Part shown: positions 20,936 through 33,001 of the stretch, in pieces | Layout of the letters: each line of letters opens with the position of its first letter | Position numbering within the stretch: position 1 is the stretch's first letter | Assembly: GCA_949592205.1 (NCBI GenBank) | Contig: CATIUR010000001.1 | Span: 45,835,001-45,899,000 of the forward strand | Direction of reading: 5' to 3' | Length of the DNA stretch: 64,000 bases | Source: Helichrysum umbraculigerum | Taxonomy: Eukaryota; Streptophyta; Magnoliopsida; Asterales; Asteraceae | Translations under genes and position numbers: made by a program | Notes under the pieces: model-generated | What the model was told of the DNA's origin: nothing | Database searches by the model: none | The model's input: only the letters and a program-made list of their open reading frames with translations

Positions 20936-22639
20936 ATGGATAATTGCCCACCTTCACTCAGCTACTTGGCCAAATCTTCAAAGAATAGGTCACTCATTCA
21001 CCAGTGGTTGCAGCGACCGATAGGCAGTAATCGGTATGTGGTATGGAAAGACATGATTAAGCTAGGGATCAGGGATGAGTTGAAGAGTTTGTTGATGTAT
21101 GAGACCGATGGTCAAGTGAACAATGCCTTTCTCCGTCTCTTCGATATAGATGAGTATGCATACCGAGAAGTAGTGACAGAGTTCATGATGACTTACCAGC
21201 TGAATCCAAAAATGAGCGTATCCGACAAAAGAAAGATTTCATTCAGGTTTCAGGAACAGATTCATCATATCTCAGTTGCCGACTTGGGAGTGTATCTTGG
21301 TTTATATACAGAGTCTCAGGTCAACACTGCAGGTTCAGGAACAGTATTCAAGACATCTCCAGCCTACCAAACAGGAACCATAAGGATATTTGGATGGATT
21401 TAGCAGGATCAAACTTTAGGAGCTGTGTTAAGTCATCCACTTTCATCAAGCCGGTTCATCACATCCTTCACAAGTTGCTAGCATGTTCTATATTTGGAAA
21501 GAAGGAATGTGGAGCTGTGAGTGTCGAAGTTCAAGGAAGCAATCATAGGAGGAAAGAATCTGAATGTTGCTTTCTTGATCGCTGAGAGACTTGGGGGTGA
21601 GACAGACATGGATAGGCACATGTTCATGGGGTCGATTATTACTAGATTGCTGTATAGTATGGGATTGTTGACTGAGGCCCACATTGAGGAGTTTACTGTT
21701 TGTTCTCGTTCTTTGCCATTCAAATTGGACTACTGCAAGTTGATCCATCTTGTTGAGGTAGATGAGCAGAGACAGTGCCTATGGAAGAACACCAAACTGA
21801 TCATTCCAGGATGTCGTCTCCCTGGGAAGCGTGTTAGAGGATCCTCACCTGTTGCAGATACTGAGGATGGCCCATCTGATAGAGCCCGAGCACCTACTAC
21901 TCATGCTAGTGTCCCGCATAAAGGAGCTGAGACAACCGAGTCACCAGCTCAGGCTACTGTTCACTACACAGATCCAGTGACCTCGCTGACACAGTATTAC
22001 CTTTTGCATGCTCTTCAGGTTAGCCTTTCCCATCAGCTGTTGATTTCCAGGAAACTTGGTATTCCTGACCCAGAGCCTTACATGTACCGATGCGGTCCAC
22101 CACCACCACCAGCCATAGCACCATCACATACCACCCATACACCATCACCCGCTATTCGGACCACACCAGTACCAGAGCAGGTCCAGTCAGTTGAGACCGA
22201 GATACCGGTAGTTCAGCCAGTGATTTCTGCACCTGTGATTCCTCATCCTGCACAGCCAGTCGCCAGTGGATCTTACCGTGCTGACACAATCTACTTGGGC
22301 ACTGATGCTGTATCTTTTGACACTTCCGGGATGCTATTAAACTTGGGACCGATCTCTTCCTCAGCTGTACCGACAGAGACTATGCTACACCAGGCTTACA
22401 TGACCTTACTAGAGCAAGCAGGGGTTACTTCGGCTATTTTGTTAGAGTGGGGCTACACTGATCCGATGAGACTGCCAGCAGCTACCCTCAGAGACATATT
22501 GATTCAGCTCAAACTGATCAATGCTGAAGAACAGGGACAGAGAGTATCTAGTGGCCAGCAGTCAGTCGTAGGACCATCCACAGCACCAGCTCCTACTCAG
22601 CATACTGATGCACCTGACCAGGGATCCCCAGCCTCATAG
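20936..22639 (+). pseudogene. Athila ORF1/env-like gene of B, frameshifted
   Basis: It starts at ATG 20936 just after a splice acceptor. Residues 1-140 resemble the plant ATHILA ORF-1 family (VWKDMIKLGIRDELKSLL, then ISVADLGVYLGLY). The frame breaks near 21360-21400 and again near 21520. Short pieces in other frames (21394-21585) and the long frame 21521-22639 continue the family pattern (LAGSNFR, then HILHKLLACSIFG, then LNVAFLIAERLGGETD). The last 200 codons are proline/serine/threonine-rich and end in a glutamine-rich tail. I see no strong membrane segment, so true envelope function is doubtful. The position between the post-ORF motif and the 3' LTR matches the third ORF of Athila elements. 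Confidence 0.75.
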
Positions 22640-24991
22640 TTCTACCCCATTTGCATCATCTGACTTTGGTTTCAGACATTATTACTATTATTATCTTGTG
22701 TTTGTTTGGCTACTGTTGAACCTTACTTTTGGAACTTATTTGTATCAGCCACTAGTTGGTTGATCACTCTATCCTTATCTATATTATGCTCTTACTTATT
22801 ATGTTTTATTTTCTTTCTGTCAAATAAGTAGAAATGTTGTGATGTATGAACGTGGAAAAAGGCAAGATGACGCACTTTCAAGAAGAAAATCCGTGAAGTC
22901 AAAAGGCAACCCGAACCAGTTTTCAATATTTGCAGACTACGGAACATTCAACATCTCATGGAGGGGCCTCATTCTTCTCCAAACTTCCTTGTATCTAAGA
23001 ACTTCAAAGAACTAAGTGTGGGATCACTCCCCACACCACAAACACTTATCGAAATCACTCCAACTTCTTCAAAACCTAAAGTATGGGATTCTACACCATA
23101 AGGATCCCCACTTAAAGGAATTGAAGTTGATTTCTGATAACGTTGGATACATGACACCGGATAACCCTGTATGAAGCTTGCTGTCCTTCAAGAAGAATGC
23201 AGAAGAAAGCTCGCTTCGACTCTCTCTCTCCTGCAAAATTTCACATGCTTCAAAACGTTATCTGGGGAGTTTCTTAACCTTCTATCCATTTCATGATCAC
23301 ATATATTCTGTCTTGATAGCTTGTTATATTCTATACCCTATCCCGAGCTTATCACTAAGTGTGGGATTCAAACCCAAATTTAACACTTAAGAAACATTTT
23401 CTTACATGTTCAAACTCTAAGTGTGGGATTTTACCTCTAGTAAAAACTCAACTCAAGAGAACATTAGGGACAATGTTCCTCTAAGTGTGGGATAGCAAGG
23501 TATAGAATACCTTGGATAATTTTAGGCAATTTTTATGTCCAAAATAGCATTACTCAGAAAATGTTTTCCCCAAAACAAACTTTTTCAAACAAAATTTTTC
23601 AAAAATTTCTTTCAAAAAAAAATTTAAAATTATGAGTTAAATTATGAAACTAAACTCTAAGTTTTTGAGTTAAATACTTTCGAAAAGAATCATTCTCGAA
23701 ATATGAGTAAGGTATTTTGGAATATAAGGAAAATAAGGTAGAAATTTCTCGAGCAAGAAACAATAATCTGAAAGGAGCATGGCTAGGCACATACAACCCT
23801 ATTTTGTAGTGAGGTATCTTGAGCCTAAAAGCATTCATCTTTAATGCTTCACTTTCATTTCTTGTGTGTGCCGATGCTTGCATCTCTGAATTAGAACTTG
23901 CTCCAGACATACGTTTCAAGACCACATTGGTGTGTACCGTACGCGGTATAGGTGCAGCTAGATAACCTTGACATTCCTTAGGATTTAAACCCAATTCTTA
24001 CATATCTCTTCAAGCCCAAAACTCTTCCGATACTTATTTTCAGTATCGATGATCCGCCTAGTGAACCCTGTTGAGCCTAAACCTTTCATTTCATAAAAAC
24101 CCTCGTACTAAACCCCTACTCACCTAAAATTTCCCAAAACCTTATCTTAGAATTTCTAAGGTCGTGAAAAACATCTATTGGAACATCCTTTTCAATTATG
24201 CTCTAAAGTCTTCCTCTTCTGTGTACTCTAAAAAGTCAAAAGTGCGAAAAATTGGCACGATAAAAGAAATTGAAGTTCAAGATCAAAGATCATAGTTCTG
24301 AAAAGGATTTCTGAAAGGATCAACATAAAATATCCTTAGAAATTCTCTGGCAAATAAGCTCTGAAGAAGAAAAGAAAAATAAAAAGTAGAAAAATCAAGA
24401 AAAGAAAAAAGAAAAATAGTTCCATCAAATAAAGCTGAGTGCTTCAAGTATCATCTTCTCAAGGAAAATTCGATAGAAGACGAGCAGCTACAAAATCCTC
24501 CGTTCCGTTCTGAAATAAAGTTTTTCACTATCTTTGAGTTTTAAGATAAGTCAAACCCTTACAACAAAACATATACCACTATCCATACCCTTAAACCTCA
24601 CCAAACACTACCACCCGTTGAATGTCTTGGGATAGTTAGCACCGTCCTCACCTAAGTGGTGGAGATCCGATTCTCGACCAAGCTTATGACGATGAGTGCT
24701 GCATGACTGGCTTATTTGAGCGATTTCATTTGTTCTAGATTGTTAGGGAACCCGATACACTTTGAGTGAATTGAGTGACCACCTTTAGTGAGATCGCCTA
24801 GTCATGTGTACTCCAAGATCATGAGAATTGGTAGTATGCTTGATGATAATTGCTTCTTGCTTCTGAAAGGATCATCTTATCCTTTCCCTTATTCTTAAAC
24901 AGTCTTAGTCATATTAGAAGTGGTATCATTTTGAAATTATTTTGACTCACCCTTAAAAAAAACAAAGAAATAAATGTTTTTCTAACTGAGT
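22640..24991 (+). other. 3' non-coding region of B
   Basis: This is 2.35 kb without a credible gene. It contains CTAAGTGTGGGAT at 23012, 23354, 23417 and 23481, and the hairpin GAACATT-AGGGAC-AATGTTC at 23459-23478 just before the last of these. Much of it aligns by eye with 56500-56754 plus 59165-59514 of H. Confidence 0.65.
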
Positions 24992-25026
24992 GTTGCTTGA
25001 GGACAAGCAACGCCTAAGTGTGGGAT
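24992..25026 (+). promoter_or_regulatory. Terminal hairpin and polypurine tract of B
   Basis: GTTGCTTG-AGGA-CAAGCAAC is a perfect 8-bp stem at 24992-25011. It is followed by CTAAGTGTGGGAT and, 4 bases later, the 3' LTR. F and E2 have CTACTTG-AGGA-CAAGTAG in the same place. Confidence 0.8.
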
Positions 25027-27810
25027 AACTTGATGTGACTCAAATAGTCATATTTTTAAGGGCAATATTCCGCACTTTTTGGATGTAACTTTAGTGAAAA
25101 CATTCCGAAATGATCATTATTTACTAAAATTCACTAAAGTGGTCTAAATATAGGCGTTGCTGCAAAAATCACCTAAAACGTCCAAATAACAAGCAAATCA
25201 ATGCGAATAAACATGCACAAAATCCTCCGGCCTCATTTACCTTATATAGATCACATTCTAACTTCATCATATGATAAAACAGGTAAAATCGAGACGGGAA
25301 AATCAAGAATCATGCAAATCGGATAAAGAACGGAGAAGACTGAGCAGTATCAGACCCTATAAAGTCATTTCATCTATGCTTGAGCTATACACATCCAATT
25401 TCAGTGAAGTTGGCATCATTAGAAGCGTAACGGAATTACGAAGACACAGGCGAAAGAATCAGGTCAAACGGAAGCATAACGAAGGAGATACGCGCGTTTT
25501 AAGCAACGAACGAAATCAGACAGACACCGTATACGGCCTCATATACACAGTATACGGCCCCACCAAGGCCGTATACGGCCCCCTGCCCCCGTATCGTGCA
25601 TCGTTTGCTTGTACATGCTGTTTCACGAGTTGTACGGCTGATTTTTGAGCTTTGCCTATAAATAGGGGATCACCCCTCCTCATTTTACACACCTTAACAC
25701 ATTCACACACTCTCATATTTCTCTCATTTTCATTTCTCTCATTTTCTTTTACTTTCTCTCTCTAACTTTCTCTCTCTAGCACTACTCTTAGGAGTTAGAG
25801 GAGAAAGGTTAGGGTTGAGCTTACGGTTCGAGTCTAGAGGAAGTTTTAGCTTGGTAATCTTGTTGTAACGAGCTTTTCAAGTTCAGACTATTTGTAATCC
25901 TCAGTATTACGCTGCTGTATTCCCGGTGATATCTAAACTTTACTTACTGTTATAATGCTTTTGCTTTATGTTATTTCAGTTTGTATTCTGCATATTGCCA
26001 TGTTTATAGAGTAGTTTAATATTGTGATTGTTGAAATGTAGATATTAGGAGTAGGGATGATGTTAAATTAATGTTTCATTTATACGATTGGAAATTGTTA
26101 TGCTGTGTATCTGGTTAAGCTTATCCTGAATATAGATCTAGTCTCTCATCACCCTTTCCAGACTTTCACGTGACTGTTGTCCTAGGATAGGATCTGATCA
26201 ACCCTAATACTATGAATATACACTTATCTCCAGTTACAGTATGAAACTATGAACTTTCCTTTAAAAGGCACGGTACTTCGTATAGCGTTGGAAACACCTC
26301 GTGTGGAGTACAAATACGTGGAAGCTAAGGAAATGCCATGGATTGTTTCATCGTGAATTACCTAGAAGTGATCCTTCTAGAACTGTGGTCTAGGAATTAA
26401 AGCTGTGGAAATGCTTGTTGCACTGTACACCGTTAGTACACCTAAGATCTGGAACACTGTGGAAATGCTTAAATGCCCAGTACACCGTCAGTACATCTAG
26501 GGTTTGGAACACTGTGGAAATGCCTAATTTCCCTGTACACCGTGATTATTCCTAGGGATGAACGCCTGATTGTAAAGGAGGGTCTATATTTATGATGGTT
26601 AAATATGTGCTTCAATAGAAACAATACAGGGTAGTGTCAATCATATACCTAGACATGCAAAACCCTAATCACACCAATAGTTTAACATACACAGGATACA
26701 ATCAGTATTTGCTATAATAAAAGTAAATAGACGATTAGGTGTTAAGAAAGGTCAGTAAATACAATTGCGGTCTGTTGCCTTATGCCTGACCCCTAGAACA
26801 TTTAGGGTGACTTTGTCTTAGTTAAGCAAAGGCTCAGGAGGGTTTGAAAACAGCCTGATCTGATCAGAATCATGATAACCTAGGATTCCAGTGACATATG
26901 TTTCTAGGGTTTCTGTAACACCCGTCAAATTAGTACTAGCAATTAGTGCCTAATTCACTGTTAATACTTGTAATTAGTTCTGTGTTAGGCTAATTAATGT
27001 ATCGAATTATATATTGTTGAATATATACGAAAATGCGATTTGATTAAATCGTACGCAATTTAAATCGAATGTAATTCGGTTCAATTAAATACGGACGTTG
27101 GTGACCAATTTTATTAAATAACACTATTATGTCAAAAAAATATTATTTTTATAATATTCTAATTATAATCCATATCGTACAAACAAGAACCCCACGATTA
27201 AAATATCAAACGCGCAAACAAACAAAACGAACCAAGTTATGTTTTATAACTCAAATATAACGTAGTTGGTGAAATAATTCAATATAAATAACGCGTAATA
27301 ATTAATATTTTGAAACTTATAATTAAACATATAAAATAAATATTCAAAACGTTAAATGACGGAGAAAATGAAAACCACGCGGGTCGCGGGGCGAAGACTG
27401 AAAAGTGGGGGAATAACCTCCCACCTTCCATCTTTTTCCTCATTTCTTTCTCACTTCTCTCTCTCCTCTCTTCCTTTTTCTTTCAAACAAACAACCACCA
27501 ACATCACACTAATCCGTCAAATAACACCACGAAACGCACTCGGATCATCAAGATTTTTAGAGATTCACGACCACCTCGCAACGATCTACACTTCTATCTT
27601 TCCGGATTTCCATTTCGCCACTTTGTAAGTTTCCGACAAAATCCCAAAACCACTCGATTATTAGTATTTCACTTGATAGTTGTTTATATAACTTATATAT
27701 GTCCATTACAAAGAGTAGAACACGATTTTATAGCTTAAAAATGAGTTTGAATTGGGTTTTGGCCGGAAAAATCTCGACAGTAGAAACTTTCTGGGCTGGT
27801 GTTCTTCAGT

Positions 27811-28086
27811 GCGACACAAGCCTTGTGTGGCATGTTGTGTCGTATAAAACCCTCTATGTCGTATTTTATGTCGTATGAAGCCAGTTATGTCGTATCCTAT
27901 GCGACACAATATTGTGTCGTACCTTATGTCGCAAATACCATGCGACACAACCCTTATGTCGCTGTTGAATCAGCATCTCGAATCTATGCGACACAACCCT
28001 TGTGTCGTATAGATATTGTGTCGCATTTTTATGCGACACAACCCTTGTGTCGCATGACAAACTTTTGTGTCGCATATTGTGTCGCA
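27811..28086. repeat. GCGACACAA inverted-repeat cluster in D'
   Basis: Many copies of ATGCGACACAA and its complement TTGTGTCGCAT occur, several joined as a hairpin with a CCC spacer (28031-28055). Most copies contain CG. The cluster in D has become a regular tandem repeat. Confidence 0.88.
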
Positions 28087-30174
28087 AAACACAGAAAACT
28101 CATATTTTTACTAAGTGTCGAGACTCGAATTTCATCATTCGACCCCAGCCAGGGGCCAGCCCCTTGGACCCCGCCAGGGGCGCTGCCCCCGGACCCCCGT
28201 ACTTAGATTCCGTAAGCACATTTCTCACCAAGTGTCAAACTTGTATGACTTCAAAACGCTTATATGACACAACTTTTCAAACATAATGGAATATACTTTT
28301 CAAGTATAACACTTCGAAATCAATGTGATAACATCAGGACTATTATTACAATTAATCACCAACGGGCCGTACACGTTTTCAAACACTTAACAAATCAACC
28401 AAATCATAATAATTTGGACATATATTTAGTTGTGTAACAACTACAAGGGTGATCTTTTGAGATACCCAATCATGTGTATAACCATCGCGTGTCGTGGACA
28501 CCCTCAGGTTACAAGTCTTTGGACTTCATTACTCGGCTAATCAACTCAAGTTTATTAAGTTAAACTCACAAGACTCAGGTGAGTCTCATAGCCCCTCTTT
28601 TTACTATTTTACTCAGGGGTGTGATATATTGCTCATTTTAACATGTGAACGCAAGTATAAACATTTCATATACTACATGAGTTTTTCACAACTAATCATT
28701 TAAAGTCCTCCGTCAGCATAGTTGTTAATACGTTGTAGCGTGAATATTAGTATATGGTACCATATAGGATTGACCCTCCTCGTTCGGGTTAGCAAGCACT
28801 AACCGGGTAAACGGACGTACTAATATTTGGGAAGACGAATGTTGATTAGGCATTCGTGGAGAATGTGACAATCCTCCAATTAGGGTATTTACTTAGCCTA
28901 ATTTCATGCATTACCTAGAGTAATTCCCTGATTAAGTGAATTCAAACTATTTTGTGTATAAGTTTTTGATAAACTTACTATGTGTTATGTGATATATTTG
29001 ATAGTAGTTATATGTGTATATATATAATTACGTACGAAATAAATATATCAAACTTTATAAGTGGAATACAATTACGTTAGTGATACAAAATAATTAATAA
29101 TTCGAAAATTATTAATTACAACTAATAGTAAATTATATTATAGAGATAATATAATAAATTATACGTTTTATAATAAACGTATTAAATCGCGAATAATAAA
29201 GTTCCAAAATGAACTTCGAAAATACTTTTGAATAATTTTTAGTTTGAAATTATTAGATAAAAGTATTACAACGAAAAGAAAACAAAACATGTAGACGATT
29301 TTGTTACGCGTAATACGAACAGAAACAATTTTAAAACGCGCCTAGAGGTTCCAAATAATAAAAGTATTATTTCGTAAGTTACTGTTTTAATGTATAGAAC
29401 ATTACCTCAAAATATGATTTCCGAATTTAACTGAAATCTGGCACGCGTTTTTAAATATACAGTACTTTTACTGTGAACAATTTTAATGATACTTGTAACA
29501 AAGTATTTCACATTTCGACTTTGTATTTCTAAATCTGTGATAACGAGAAAAATAACGCAAAATTTTATTATACATAAAGTACCACAAATTATACCCGTAC
29601 ACGAAATTAACGGGCTAAAAACTACCAATATTACACATTTCAAAAATATCTGGACGACACTTTGTACTCCCTCCATACCTCAGTTGAAATTTGGAACCCA
29701 AATCTTCTGCTACACATTTCACTTCCATCTCCAATAATTCACATATCACACTTCATCTATTTTCTTTCTTGTCTCTGTGATCTTCAAACAACAAGAACAG
29801 AGGGAGTAACATCAGCAGGAAGAGCAACACCATTTCATCTTCATCATCTCAACACAAACATTAAAAACTTCACAAAATGGTTTCTTGATCATCATCATCA
29901 TCATCATCGTTCATAATCATCATCTACAACATCAGAATCATCATCATCTTCATCTTTACATCATTGTGAGGATAATTTCTCCATTTTCTTCATTTATATA
30001 AATTTCTTAAATTTATGAATTTGGTTGATGATTGTTGTTATAAAAGTGTTAAAACATATTAAAATGAGTTTATATAACATATGATGATGTTTGATCATGT
30101 TAAAAACGAAGTTAAAACCAAAATCATTATGTATATGTAGTAACAGAGACGAACTGCAACTGCAGGATCATCAG

Positions 30175-30648
30175 GATCCGGCGGATCTTGCCTAGATCCG
30201 GCGGATCCATAGCCAAAACATGTTAAGATCCGGCGGATCCTATCATGATCCGGCGGATCACCTTTAAACGACCCGCGAATGACTTAACCGTTTAGACCGG
30301 TGAACGAGTAAATGACACTCAAGATCCGGCGGATCACTATATGATCCGGCGGATCCTTAAACCTTACCCGCACACAAACCTTCGGCCAAAACGATACACG
30401 AGTAAAAGACAAGCCAGATCCGGCGGATCACTACATGATCCGGCGGATCCACCAACTTATAACTAGATCCGGCGGATCCCTTTAGATCCGGCGGATCCTA
30501 ATGCTAAAAACCGAATGATCCGGCGGATCCTTATTAGATCCGGTGGATCCACTCATATTACACCTGATCTGGCGGATCCTTACTCGATCCGGCGGATCCC
30601 ATTTAATTTTGTTGAATCCGGCGGATTCACAAGGAATCCGGTGGATTC
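30175..30648. repeat. Eight pairs of GATCCGGCGGATC palindromes in C LTR
   Basis: Sixteen units start at 30175, 30195, 30227, 30247, 30323, 30343, 30417, 30437, 30466, 30485, 30517, 30537, 30566, 30586, 30614 and 30634. They form eight pairs with 19-20 bp between starts. Most are the perfect 6+1+6 palindrome GATCCG-G-CGGATC; the last two are GAATCC-type as in A. Deviations are mainly C to T (30537, 30566, 30634). The same array lies at 40056-40529 in the 3' LTR, where unit 9 instead carries a C to T change. Confidence 0.96.
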
Positions 30649-31976
30649 CCCACTGGTCCAACTTCTGACTTTTGTATTTTTACATATGTACAAACAAACA
30701 AACGTTACACGACTTATGTTATTTATTATACAACAAATGGTACAAAATTATGCGACAACGAGACTTTGTAAATTGGACACGACTATGAGACATTATTTAA
30801 TACGGACAATTAGAATGCGACAAAAACTTAATACGATAAAGAATAATATATATATACTAACGGACAATGTATATATACAACTAGACGTATAAAAATGGAA
30901 CGATTTAAATTATCTAGTACAAACAATATACGACAAACATAAACGATGTAACAAAGTTATTTTGATAACTATTATATTTATGTTTTGAAAACATAAACGA
31001 TGACAAAGACAACTACATTTATATCTATATACATACACTCGGCATTTATGATATATGTATATATGGACATTAACAATGACGACAACTAATATATATATTA
31101 GAATATATATATTCAACTAATATGTATATAAATATACATACTTGAACTCAACGAATAATTGAAACGCAAACCTCACCAGCAACTGAAATATTAAAAACAT
31201 TTCAACTTAACAAATAATCCATATACTTATACAAGTATTATTATTTGCGTCTAGGTATTTGAGCGACGCTTTTGGATTGTTTGCTAGCTATTTGTGCTGA
31301 AGACTTGCAAAACTGTGAGTTCACAGCCCCTCCCTTTTACTTGTTTTAAATGCTTTTAAAACCAGGGGTGGAAAACATAGAACAATGTGATATAACATGC
31401 TATATGCTTTATGTATTACACTGCATGCTATTAGGTGAAATTGAATAACATGATTTCTTTCACATGATCAAACTTGAACTATTTCTATAAAATGTTTTCA
31501 TATGGAATTAACTTGAATTAATTATATGAAACGTTTTCACAACATTTTGGGAATAAGACAGCAGATCTTGGTACGATCCTAGGTTTACGCGAGGTAGTTG
31601 TAGTGCACATAAGTCCCAGTGCTTACAACCTATAACCATTAGCTAGGTGACTCTAGCCACTGAGTATACAGATAGTACTATCGATTTGACAACCCTCCCA
31701 GGATATTACTCGTTGGTCATTCCAACCACATCGACGATAGTCGTAACGAGGAGTGTATACTTAAGATGTTACTGAGGCAACAACAAAACAACTAGTCGTG
31801 GTTTGGTTATAGTACTAGTGTCGTTACTTTAACTCTAAAGGTTTAGCTCACCTTGGAGGGATTATAGTCTATATTTCCCACATTTACAACTAAACAACTA
31901 AACAACAACTTGATTTGGGAAGGGTATTCCCTGTGATGACTAATAGGACAGGTGTTTCTTTGAGAGACTATTACTA

Positions 31977-32343
31977 GGAAACGTTTACCTTAAATGGTTA
32001 AACTTGGTTTCCCACACAAAACAACTATTTATAGGAAATGTTTACTTAAATGATAAACCTGTATTTCCTACAACAACTATTATTGGAATGTTTACTTTAT
32101 TGTTAAACTTGTATTCCTGTTAACTATCTGTTGGAAAATGTTTGCTTGACTGCTAAACCTGATTTTCCTTAATTATTGAAATGGATATGTTTACTTACTT
32201 GATAAACCTGTATATCCTGCAACTACTTGTTAGGAAATGTTTAAGATTAAACTTGTGTTTCCTACACTGCTATTATTAATGTAAGAATGACATTCTTACA
32301 TATTTAGGAAATGTTTTCTTAAATTAGAATACTTGTGTTTCCT
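31977..32343 (+). ncRNA. Tandem hairpin array in C LTR with covarying stems
   Basis: Successive outer stems are GGAAAC/GTTTCC (31977-32012), AGGAAAT/ATTTCCT (32033-32069), GGAAT/ATTCC (32085-32117), GGAAAAT/ATTTTCC (32133-32168), GGATAT/ATATCC (32183-32217), AGGAAA/TTTCCT (32232-32263), the palindrome GTAAGAATG-A-CATTCTTAC (32281-32299) and AGGAAA/TTTCCT (32306-32343). Most contain an inner GTTTA...TAAAC pair. Copies in the 3' LTR lie at about 41857-42223. Confidence 0.8.
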
Positions 32344-32854
32344 ACTTACATATAAATATTATGTTTGCGTACATGAATGATTTATACAAAACTAAAACCT
32401 GTGAATTCACTCAACATTCAATGTTGACAGTTTACTATGTTTTTCAGGGAATTAGGACTCAGGTACTCCTGCATGCATAAAGGACGTAGGCAACCTGACT
32501 ATTTATGATGCCACTTTTGGGACACATGGATTTCCTTTGTATTATCAATTTAATTGGTTATACTTATGAAATCCCTCTTTTATAAATATGTATTTTCAAA
32601 TACTTAAGTTGTCTTTGACAACCCTACTTATGTACGACTTTACAGGTCGTATCTTTTGTAATAACTTTAAACTTATGGCATCTTAAATATATATGTATGT
32701 TCTGTATGATCATATACTCTGATACAATGAATGCACTATCGAATCTGTCCGCCCCCGACGCTTAACATTTATTAAAATGCTTCCGCTAATTAACTAAAAG
32801 CTTCCGCTAAACTATTAATAAACACGATTACCGATTTGGGGGTGTGACAGAGAT

Positions 32855-32866
32855 TGGTATCAGAGC
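32855..32866 (+). promoter_or_regulatory. Primer binding site of C, tRNA-iMet
   Basis: TGGTATCAGAGC lies 5 bases after the 5' LTR and is complementary to the initiator tRNA-Met 3' end. Confidence 0.95.
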
Positions 32867-33001
32867 TATTGGTTATAGAGAACTAGAAGTCTTTAAGTGA
32901 CTGAAAACCTTAGAGACCTAGACTATAGCCTTGGCTAACACATTTCAGCATTCATACTGTTGCATACGTCTGACACGTCACACACGATTCTTTGACTAGG
33001 T

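Larger units (their letters stand above)
28864..32849 (+). repeat. 5' LTR of C
   Basis: This 3986-bp LTR starts TGTGACAATCC and ends GGGGGTGTGACA. It holds an ATC microsatellite near 29888, the palindrome array 30175-30648 and the hairpin array 31977-32343. No gene is present. Confidence 0.95.

Noticed and set aside
20936..22639. Functional envelope glycoprotein
   Set aside because: No signal peptide or clear membrane segment seen, and the frame is broken twice; only the ATHILA ORF-1 likeness is supported.
27706..28286. Overlapping open frames on both strands in the D' repeat cluster
   Set aside because: They arise from the GCGACACAA repeat, which lacks stops in several frames; no protein-like composition.
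29407..29676. Short open frames in C LTRs (also 39294-39797)
   Set aside because: AT-rich LTR sequence without conserved protein features outside the duplicated LTR.
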